Below are positions 54,530 to 64,000 of a stretch of DNA of 64,000 nt, piece by piece. Location: assembly GCA_949318235.1 (NCBI GenBank), contig OX439133.1, positions 22,071,447-22,135,446 of the forward strand. Reading direction: 5' to 3'. Under the pieces are notes generated by a model that was given only the letters and a program-made list of their open reading frames with translations, ran no database searches and was not told the origin of the DNA. A program made the translations under genes and the position numbers. The DNA comes from Ecdyonurus torrentis. Its lineage: Eukaryota > Arthropoda > Insecta > Ephemeroptera > Heptageniidae. Position 1 is the stretch's first letter. Each line of letters starts with the position of its first letter.

Positions 54530-56299
54530 TTGATTCTTTTATATTATTTTATTACGTAAATTCAATATTCTGCAGAGCATATTATACATCAATGTGGACA
54601 TGATCTATTATTTTCTCAACTTAAAATTTGTAAAATTAAAATAAAGTAAATAACTTTCTATATACAAATATTGTTGGATTAAAAAACAAAAATCTAATAA
54701 ATTATGAAAATAATTGCTAAAATGATTGAACTCTTAAATTGTTTCTATAGAATCAAAACTCTCTAACACATTACAAATAAAACTGTTTATTTTATTATTA
54801 TTATATTTTTTAATTGACAAATTGCTTTATAATTAGTCGCAAATTGTTGCATTGCAAAAATTTGTTACTAAATGTAGGTTATCGGTTTAAAAAATTCTTA
54901 AAATTTTTTTATGGCTTAAAACACGTACGAGTATGTTTAGTATTTCTCATTTAAATTTCTTCGAAATCGGTGGAGTAGTTTTCTCAAAAATCGCAAAAAA
55001 AAAAACAAAAAAAAAAAGAAAAGATTTTTTCCCCATTGATTGCTTTCCCCGCGTCTCCCCGCACGCTAAACCGATAAGCTCCAGTCATTAATTTGTCATT
55101 TAATAATTTTAAGTTTGCAGAAGGAAACAATTATGTTATATTTATTATATAACATAATATACATGATAAACATGATATATAATATGACTTCTAATCAGTG
55201 GCGTAACTTCAAAAAATTGGCCAGGGGGAAAAATCTGACACGAGCCCCCCGGAAGGGAGACAGTGCCGTGGAGGAGGGGGGTTTGTGCGCCGCAGGCGAA
55301 AAATTTTGGAAAAGGGGGCGTGGCACTGAAATTTTAAGCTATTTTTTAAAATGAAAATTAAAAAGTGTCACTATAACATGGAAAAAAAAAAAATTTAAAA
55401 TGGTCTATCATACATGATTTTAATTTTTATCAATAATTAATTTTTGCTATAAATAGAAAAAATACACAGGATATTTGAAGAAGACATTTATAGAAAATTT
55501 AATTAGAAGGTGCGGTGACAGTTAAAAAATGTAGTTAATATTAATACCCTCTGTCACAAAATGCATATTATTTGATTGATCCACTTTAACTTTCAAATAC
55601 TGTTTCTCAACATAAAATTTAATATTATCAATTTATTATTATTATTTTTTTTTTTTTGCGCCAAGCATCAACGGGCCCCCCCAGAAGCCGACGGGCCCCC
55701 AGAAGTCGACGGGCCCGGGGGAACTCCCCCCTCTCCCCCCCTGGTAGTTACGCCACTGCTTCTAATACTGTCTAAATTGTGGTATTATGATTTAAATTAT
55801 TCAAATTATATAATTCTTTCATATTATTTTATTATACGTAATTAAATATTCTGCACAGAATGCATAATGCGTATTATATATTTTCTCAACTTAAAATTAG
55901 AAAAAAAAAAGAAAAAAAAAAGTAAATAACTTTAAACAAATTTTGCTGCAACAAAATATTAAAATTTAATAAATAATGTAAATAATTTATATAATGATTG
56001 ACCACTTAAATTTGATTGCGTTGGTGGCGTTTTTAGCATCAAAACTCTCCAACACATTACAAACCAAACTTTTCTTTTTTTTTTTTTTTTTTTTTTTTCA
56101 TTATTATTTTTATTGTTTTATATTTTTAGTTGACAAATTTCTTTAGAATTAGTCATATCATATTGAATCAGTTTAAAAAAAAGTCTAAAAAAATTTCCTA
56201 AGCCTTATAGTTAAAACACGTATAAAAGTATGTCTATATAGTTAGTCTAGTATTTATCATTTAAATATTTAATCAGTGAAGTAGTTTTCTCAAAATTCG

Positions 56300-56344
<45 letters not shown>

Positions 56345-56640
56345 CATTTTCCCCATAAGCGTAAAGTTAAATTAGGGGACACTTTGCTTTCCCCGCATCA
56401 CCCCGCGTGCTCAACCGATAAGCGCCAGTATCAGTAATTTGATCATTTTAAGTTTCCAGTAAAGAAAAAATTATGTTTTACTAATTAGTTATTATTATAT
56501 GATATTAATAATATAATTTTATATTACATAATATTATGCATGATATTATGATATTTATGCGTATTGTACATACAAGACTTCTAATACTGTCTAAACTGTG
56601 TTATTAAGCTTTAATTTATTCAGATAAAATAACTTCAATC
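54530..56640. repeat. Tandem duplication of a roughly 0.7-kb unit (unit A 54530-55800, unit B 55805-56640)
   Basis: Ordered matches: AATATTCTGCA, TTTTCTCAACTTAAAATT, ACACATTACAAA, TTAAAACACGTA, GTAGTTTTCTCAAAA and CTTCTAATACTGTCTAAA occur once in each unit. Unit A is longer because of the hAT insertion, while unit B has an expanded poly(A) (56302-56343). Confidence 0.85.
55196..55758 (-). mobile_element. Non-autonomous hAT-type element, 563 bp, with 8-bp TSD CTTCTAAT
   Basis: The same family as 8387-8979 in the opposite orientation, with CAGTGGCGTAACT termini and perfect CTTCTAAT at 55188-55195 and 55759-55766. It sits in the first unit of a tandem duplication; the second unit has the empty site at 56578-56585. 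Confidence 0.94.
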
Positions 56641-56893
56641 AAAGTTTTATTTGTTAAATAGTTTTAAAAATTGTGTGTTAAATGTTTCAACAAGAAAATT
56701 TATTTTTAAATGCTGCAACGCAACTAAATAGAATTTTTGATTGGAAAAATGGTAATTTAAATTATTTCTTATAAAAGCTTTCATATTTAATATTAAATTA
56801 CAAATGAAACTGAAACTTTTTTCTTTCTTGTTAAATTTTTATTTTTATTTACTTTATGTTATTTCCACCTTACAGAAGAGCGAAATATCTATA

Positions 56894-57207
56894 TATAGGG
56901 TTTATGCATTTATTTTAAAGTCGACACCATGTTGGATCACTCAATAACATGGGCCGCATAGAAAAATGACACATTTTGCCAATTTAAAAATACTAAGCAG
57001 TATTTTTAGGAGCATTGATGATGTTAATAGTTTGAATTAGTATCTCAAGTATTTATGTGAGAAAAATAATAATAACAAAAAAAAAAGTGATTTTCCATAG
57101 AAAGTAGCTAACAACGAAGTTTATCCTATGCTGAACAATGTTATTCATTACTCCACAGTATGGCCTACAAGCGCATCAAATATGACGTCATGCGCATACA
57201 CCCTATA
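56894..57207 (-). mobile_element. TATAGGG-family MITE, copy 15
   Basis: Full length between TATAGGGTTTATGC and CATGCGCATACACCCTATA, with TGACGTCA conserved. Confidence 0.9.
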
Positions 57208-57783
57208 TATAAAAAATACAGCAATTAAGAATATGTATAGTAATACAAAAAATAAACTACAATGATGGTACATGCATAATATTATAAAGCCATAATAAAA
57301 TGCATGGGTTGGTGGGGAAAAAAATCTACGCAAGGCATTATAAAATATAACACTAACACACTAACACATATATGGGGATATGTAGTACCGCTAACACATT
57401 TACATAGATATATAGCAAGTAATTCATTAATTGTTAAAAAGATAGTAAATTTGTCATATAAATACATCATGTTTTGCACTTAGAAATTAGTAGAAACAAA
57501 GTCTTTTACATTGCATCCTAAATATTTTAAATCATAAATATTATATTATAATAACTTTATATAGGTTGTGAATAATTTAATGAATAATGAGGTATGATTA
57601 GGGAAATAAAATCAAAGTTTTAGGCTTTTTATTTCCATAAATATATATTTAAAAATGTGAAAAGATTAGGGGAGGAGGCTACCAGCATGTAAAATTTTAC
57701 TTTTTTAATCCCTCAAGTTAATTTTAAGTAATGTTATTTTGTTTTATATTTGATGGTCATTTTATTGTTTCTGAATGCATGAC

Positions 57784-58062
57784 TATAGGGTGTATGCATT
57801 CATATTAAAGTCGATGCCATGTTGGAGTACTCAATAGATAAGCCAGTATATAGGGAAATTAATCATTTTGCAAATTTAAAAATACTTAGTAATTTTTTTA
57901 GAGCATTGATGCTGTTAACAGTAGCAAAAAAAATGACCGATTTTCCTTAGAAAATAGCCAAAAACAACGTTTGTCCTATGGTCCTATGCCGAGCAATGTT
58001 ATTTGCTACTCCAGTATGGCGTCGAAGCGCATCAAATATGATATCATGCGGATACACCCTAA
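57784..58062 (-). mobile_element. TATAGGG-family MITE, copy 16
   Basis: TATAGGGTGTATGCATTC to GCGGATACACCCTAAA, with a small central deletion after GATGCTGTTAACAG and a doubled GTCCTATG. A (GACA)n array starts 60 bp away. Confidence 0.85.
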
Positions 58063-58109
58063 AAAAAAGAGAAAATTATTTTTAAGTTTTTTACCGTCAA
58101 TGAAATTTA

Positions 58110-58359
<250 letters not shown>

Positions 58360-59179
58360 TGTCTTCATAAGATGGTTAAATTATGCCTATAATATACTAT
58401 GCAGTATCACTTATTTAAGTTTTTCTGAAATCGATGCTGATGTAGTTTTATTAAAAAACTGCAAAGTAAAAACGTGCAATTGTCCATATAAGCGTGACTT
58501 TTTCTAGCGCACTTCTGATTGGTGCTACGTCATCATCGATAACAACCATTACATTATTAACATAATGTGTTTTATAGGCTTCAAAATAAAAAAAAGTCAC
58601 AATTCAACAGAAGTATACTCTAGTTTTTACTCTCATGTACAGTATAGTCATCGTATTCTTATAATAAGTATAATTATCTGTAAAAGAAGAAGAAGAAGGA
58701 AAAAAAAAAAGAAAAAAAAAGAGTAAAACTTAGAAATATTTACAACTTTTTTTAATACAATTTTTGTAGCTGATTTAGTCTTTATAATAATTAAAAGCCA
58801 ACTAAAAACTTAGTTTAGAAAATATGTATATTACTTTACTGCTTATAATTATATTTCTCATACGCACTAACAAGGCACTTAAAACAAAATTTTACTGTTT
58901 GACCGCTATGAAAAAACAATCACAATTTTATTAGTAATTTTATAATATTAGGTCGTTAAGTTTATGGATTATATTTAAAAAAACACGACAACATAACTAA
59001 ATAACAAAAGGTAATAAAATTAAAAACTAATAAAGATAGGACAAATTAAAATATTGCTTATAGAGTTAAGTATTTTAATTAGTGTTTCTTGACGTTAATT
59101 AACTATCCATACTTCTTGTCGAAGATTAATTTATGAAGCATGTAATTTGTGACTTTTTTGTAATTTTTCCTTGTTATTT

Positions 59180-59687
<508 letters not shown>

Positions 59688-59726
59688 ATAGTTCAATGCT
59701 CTAGCCATGCATATCAGTCTATTCTA

Positions 59727-59769
59727 TACTTATCTCGCACTTCTTGACTCAAGAAGTGCGAGATAAGTA
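59727..59769. repeat. Perfect 21-bp inverted repeat with a 1-nt centre
   Basis: The arm contains ATCTCGCACTTCTTGA and is repeated exactly in inverse after a single C (59748). It lies just after MITE copy 17. Confidence 0.97.
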
Positions 59770-59812
59770 GAGGAAATCCAAATTTTATATTATATAGCAT
59801 TATGGATATTAT

Positions 59813-59970
59813 TAAGGTGATCGGCTAATATATATCTGACAAAACTGAACGATATCGAAATATAATATCATCATGTATATAAAGATGAAATGTTATACTT
59901 AAATTTGTCAAAGACATGAAAACACGATTAAATATTTTAGTTATTCCACTTTGAAGATACGTAACAAAAA

Positions 59971-60006
<36 letters not shown>

Positions 60007-60037
60007 ATTTTTTTTCTAATTTTTTCCCCTTTTTTTA
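59813..60037. mobile_element. Family E-related fragment next to the intact copy
   Basis: TTAAGGTGATCGGCTAATAT, then CATGAAAACACGATTAAATA and TTATTCCACTTTGAAGAT, the same order as at 39174 and 35818. It ends in poly(A) and runs into 60038. Confidence 0.7.
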
Positions 60038-60377
60038 TTAAGGGAGTAGGGTACCGACCATATATCTCAAAAACTAGAAGTGTTTTGGGTCTAAAGTTGG
60101 TGTCATTGTGTAGCTAAGGGTACACCTGGTCGTGATAAAAATTTCAAGATGTTTCACCGTCCCGAAACAAAGAAAAAAATTATTGAAATTAAAATTGGGT
60201 CTTAGGGGTTTAAAATTTCAAAAAATCATATAAAATTAATTTGCACTTTATTGATCCCCCAAACTTTTTATATATTTGAAATTGTCTCAAGCTGAAGTAT
60301 CATGGTGCAAAATTTCAGATTTTTTTGACAAGAAAAGTTTGAGTCTAATCGCCGACGTCGGTCCCCTACTCCCTTAA
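60038..60377. mobile_element. Family E MITE, intact 340-bp copy with TTAA flanks
   Basis: TTAAGGGAGTAGGGTACCGAC at the left and its complement GGTCCCCTACTCCCTTAA at the right. The interior GTGCAAAATTTCAGATTTTT relates it to elements at 35970, 40165 and 30745. Confidence 0.92.
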
Positions 60378-60844
60378 GAAAATATTTTAAGATGTTTAAA
60401 GTTATTAAGATATTATTTTTACTGCATATAATAAATAACGAGGAAGGAATTGTTTTGAAAATACGGTTTCACATTTTATTAATGGTAGCTCTTAGCTGGT
60501 TTCTGTCTGCCTTAAATACTACAATAATAGTGATAAAATTATTTAATGAGGAATACTGTAGACAAATGTATACAGTATATCATATTTTAAATCACATTTT
60601 TTATTTTTTACCGATTAGTAAGAATGCATGATATTCCTTAAAAGATTATATTGTAAACTATCTAAAACATTAATAAGTTTCGTATTGTTGTAATATATGA
60701 TAATAATAATATATATTTAATCTGTGTTTGTTTATTTTTAAAATTAAAAACATAAAAGCTGTATTTAAAAATAAAAATTACACATGGCTTTTCTTCAGTC
60801 TACATTTTTATTATTTTTCAAACAAAACTCATAGTTATGTCAGG

Positions 60845-60965
60845 GTTAGTAGAGGAGGGGTTAGCTCAAGTAACAGTTTTGCCGCAAAGCCAATGCCGCG
60901 TGCGGCCAGTGCGGTACGCGTCACCTGGATACCTCTGGATACCTCTCAGGCAGTATTATACTATA
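60845..60965 (+). mobile_element. Candidate SINE-like repeat, copy 1
   Basis: GAGGGGTTAGCTCAAGTAAC ... TGGATACCTCTCAGGCAGTA, G+C-rich in AT-rich surroundings, resembling 62835-62945 reversed. The head GGTTAGCTCA is tRNA-A-box-like, but no convincing B box is seen. The 82-codon frame here is probably not a gene. Confidence 0.45.
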
Positions 60966-61623
60966 AAAGTCTATAAAGAAACGCTAATGTAGAAGTAAAA
61001 ATAGAAACAATCAATTAATATTAGGCTAATATTAAATTATCAGGATTTGTAATTTTATTTCTTGTTAATTTTTATTTACTCAAATCAGTAATATACTGAA
61101 AAATTAATAATTATATACATTTTATTAACCGTCAAATCTACCAACTGTTTTCTATTTTATGTATAGGTCTGCAATAAGTATAGTAATTAAAAATCAACAA
61201 ATAATTATTAATGAATATCAATGTTCATTTTTTAAAATAATAATTTAAAGCATTTACAAAACTATTCAAATTTAAAAAGAATAATGACAAAAAAATATAT
61301 AGTAAGAAAATAAGTTATAAGGCAATATTATTTATATTGCACAAAAAATACAGCAATTTAGTACAATACAGGCACGAGTTACTGCATATAATATATTATT
61401 ATATTAACCCCTATAGATTTTATTTTACAATTTACTATATAATTCTTCAAATATATAGTTTATATAATAAAATTCTAACAATTAATTCAATTTCATAAAT
61501 TTTCTTTGTTCGTTTTCTATTTTTTTCGTTTCAATATAGGAGAAAGAAAAGTTCATGTCTATATAAGCAGTTTTGTGTTGCTTGAATTTTTTAATTGTGA
61601 TTTTTTTTTTATAACTTTTTTTG

Positions 61624-61957
61624 TGTCACGGAAATATTAAATGACGTAACTTATGCTGCATTTATGTAATCACAGCAAAAATTGTGCTAAATTAGAACAG
61701 CATAAATAATCATGCTGTATAACATAATATTTATGCTATATAACATAATTATTATGCAATAATAATACTTAACGGCTTTTTATTGCTCGAAATCAGGCGT
61801 ACAACCTCTCAATTTAACCCAACTGTTTAACAGTACAGTCAGTTACAATTTTTGTTAATGCAGTTAGAGTCAGTTACAATGCAATATATAGCATAAATTA
61901 TGCTGTACTGAACAAATTGTGCTGAAATAAACTATAGCATAATTATTACGTATATTT
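61624..61957. mobile_element. GTACACGG-family MITE with an internal insertion
   Basis: CATGCTGTATAACATAATAT and AGCATAATTATTACGTA match 27677-27885. An extra segment at about 61767-61885 with two GTCAGTTACAAT words interrupts it. Confidence 0.65.
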
Positions 61958-62834
61958 ATTTAAGCCAGGAGATGACCAAAAATATATGCTTGAAAAAGTA
62001 TGACCGCCACATTATTGTTAAAAATAGCAGTGTTTAAAAATTCATCAATTTAATACAATAATTAAAGCAAATGGAATTAAAGTTGATTTTTATAAGTTCT
62101 CGAAAAAAATTATCATCCTTTTTTTCTTTTTCAAATTTATTTTGTCAAAAGTTTGAAATTTAAAAGTAATTCTCCTAATAACCTCGAACTATTTTTTTTT
62201 TTATTAAATTAGTAAATAATTTTAACTATATTAGAAATGTATACTGACTACTGACGTCTTAAACAATAACTAAAATAACTTTGAACTAATACAAATTTAT
62301 TGTAGGTGAACAAGTTTTTTTTTTTTTTTTTTTTTTAAATTTAATTTCGCCCAAAAATTTTAAAGGGGAAAAAAATATATTTATATTATATAACGTAAGA
62401 TAATTTTGAATGCATTTGCTTCAATTTTCGAATTTTAATAAATTTTAAAAATTTGCAATTTTGCTACAATTTAATACGTGGAGAATGGGGATTCATAAGT
62501 TTCAAGCTTTTCTCCTTAAGTTACATAGCTTCTAAGTTGCGACTTGAATTAAAACACCAACCAGTTGAACTAGAAGATCTAAGAAGTTAAACGCGGTCCT
62601 CCTCAGATAGTTTTTAATTTGATCTCTTAAGTTTTTACATATAGCAAATGCACATCTCATAAGCATTTTAGCTCATTTATTTTTTTAATTTTTCTTAATT
62701 TAGAAGACTAAAATAATGATGACAGTCACAAATCATTGAAGAGGAAGAACTAAAATTCCTGTTTCTGTAATTTGTATAATTTAAAAATTAAACACCTGCT
62801 GTCAATAAATGATTAAATATTAGAAATTTAACAC

Positions 62835-62945
62835 ATGATCAGGTGGACAATAGTGACCTGAGGTATCCAGCACCGAACATTTCCGATCTCGCGGCGGAAA
62901 TCTGCGAACGCACACACCCGCTACATGAGCCAACCCCTCTTCTAT
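62835..62945 (-). mobile_element. Candidate SINE-like repeat, copy 2
   Basis: On the minus strand AGAGGGGTTGGCTCATGTAG ... CTGGATACCTCAGGTCACTA, sharing the head and tail words with 60845-60965. Two overlapping open frames of 63-68 codons cross it but match nothing I know. Confidence 0.45.
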
Positions 62946-63232
62946 AAATCCTGTAGTTATGTTTTGTTTTTTCTTTTGAAGTTTGCGTTGGTATTTTTTG
63001 TCGCCAATGTATTTTGTCGTATACATTCAAGTAGTCAAGCCATATAGTTATTTTTAATAATTACTGTAAAGTGAACGCGTATATACTATATACATGTAAG
63101 ACCCCCTACTAGTGAATCTTAAAATAAATCATGTATGTGTATAAGTTATTGAATTTTTTTTGTTTATGTATAACAATTTTATTATTTGTAATTCTGTATT
63201 CAAAGTTTCTCGAGGAAAAAAATTATAGAGAT

Positions 63233-63263
<31 letters not shown>

Positions 63264-63321
63264 TTATTTTACAGGTTGTCCCTAAATATTTCTATAATTT
63301 TTTTATTCAAGGTGTAAACTA

Positions 63322-63941
63322 TATAGAATGTATGCACATGACGTCATACTGAATGCTCTTCGTCACCATATTGGAGCAATGAATAACATTGCTCAAAAAA
63401 TATGACAAACTTCGTTTTTGGCTACTTTCTTTAGAAAATTACTTATTTTTTTAATTTTTTTTCTCGTACACTTGTGAAACCGTAATTTGTTAACAGCATC
63501 AATGCTCTCAAAAATAGTATTTTTAAACATGCAAAATGTGTCATTTTTTTTTATTACCAGCCCACGTTATTATAGGTGCTCACATGCATATAGGGTCTAT
63601 TCGTGTTAAAGTCAATGCCATGTTGGATCATTTAATAACATGGAACGCATAGGAAAATGTATAATTTTGCCAATTTAAAAATACTAAGCAATATGTTTGA
63701 GAGCATATATGTTGTTCATAAGTTAAATTAGTATCTCAAATGTGACAAAAATAATAATAAAACCAAAAAAAAGACTAACAATTGCAAGTTCCCAAAGAAA
63801 TAGCAAAAAAAATTAGGTATGTCCTATGCTGAGCAATGGTATTCATTACTCCAGTATGGCATCCAAGCACATTAAAGATGACGCCATGTGGATACACCAT
63901 ATAGCGTTCACTTTTATGTATATGAATGCAACCACCCTATA
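63322..63941 (+). mobile_element. TATAGGG-family MITE, copy 18, split by copy 19
   Basis: Runs from TATAGAATGTATGCAC through TGACGTCA to GTGCTCACATGCA, is interrupted, and finishes at GCGTTCACTTTTATGTATAT and CCACCCTATA after the nested copy. Confidence 0.88.
63589..63903 (-). mobile_element. TATAGGG-family MITE, copy 19, nested in copy 18
   Basis: A 315-bp copy starting TATAGGGTCTATTCGTG and ending GTGGATACACCATATA, with TATA at both junctions. The host copy's sequence continues on both sides. Confidence 0.9.
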
Positions 63942-64000
63942 CAAATTTCAAATACATGATAATACCGGTGATGGTGAGTTAATAATTCAGACGCTCGAGA

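Larger units (their letters stand above)
60380..63320. other. AT-rich sequence with no firm gene
   Basis: A 79-codon plus frame at 60392-60631 (ALNTTIIVIKLFNEEYCRQM within it) is hydrophobic but has no recognised family or splice context. The SINE-like pair and one MITE are listed separately. Confidence 0.55.

Overview
This window is AT-rich animal nuclear DNA. The only protein gene I can follow from start to stop is split into 13 coding exons with standard GT/AG splice sites. Almost everything else is non-coding and full of small inverted-repeat transposons, microsatellites and long poly(A)/poly(T) runs. I see no operons, bacterial genes, CRISPR array, virus, rRNA gene or convincing tRNA gene. 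The sequence suggests an invertebrate metazoan with a low-GC, repeat-rich genome; I cannot name the species.

The gene (minus strand, coding 46273 down to 30548) encodes a cytosolic dipeptidyl peptidase of the DPP8/DPP9 type. The exon phases join without a gap into 2538 nt (845 aa plus stop). The catalytic Ser712 (GWSYGG), Asp790 (LMDENVH) and His822 (YPNERH), the substrate-binding EE pair (Glu245/246) and the oxyanion tyrosine (Tyr626) are all present, so the gene looks intact. One or two non-coding 5' exons and a slightly CpG-richer promoter patch probably lie at 47.3-48.6 kb.

Layout. 0-21 kb: repeats and microsatellites, no clear gene. 21.4-22.0 kb: a possible first exon with a signal peptide on the minus strand, with a CRE- and CCAAT-containing patch upstream; its downstream exons are uncertain. 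22-30 kb: repeats, including three MITEs set end to end at 27.7-28.4 kb. 30.4-48.6 kb: the DPP8/9 gene, whose introns hold many unrelated fold-back elements, a hAT-type MITE with a perfect 8-bp target duplication, a 5S-rRNA-like SINE, and a 118-bp tandem array that copies an intron-exon junction. 48.7-64 kb: repeats again, including a tandem duplication that preserves filled and empty sites of a hAT element, and one MITE nested inside another copy of its family.

The main repeat is a roughly 300-bp MITE family ending in TATAGGGTGTATGC, with 19 recognisable copies in 64 kb in both orientations. Several unrelated MITE families here carry the palindrome TGACGTCA (a CRE/ATF-type site) in their arms. 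The most useful leads are this family and its nesting, the filled/empty hAT pairs, the duplicated splice acceptor in the DPP gene, and the possible secreted-peptide gene.
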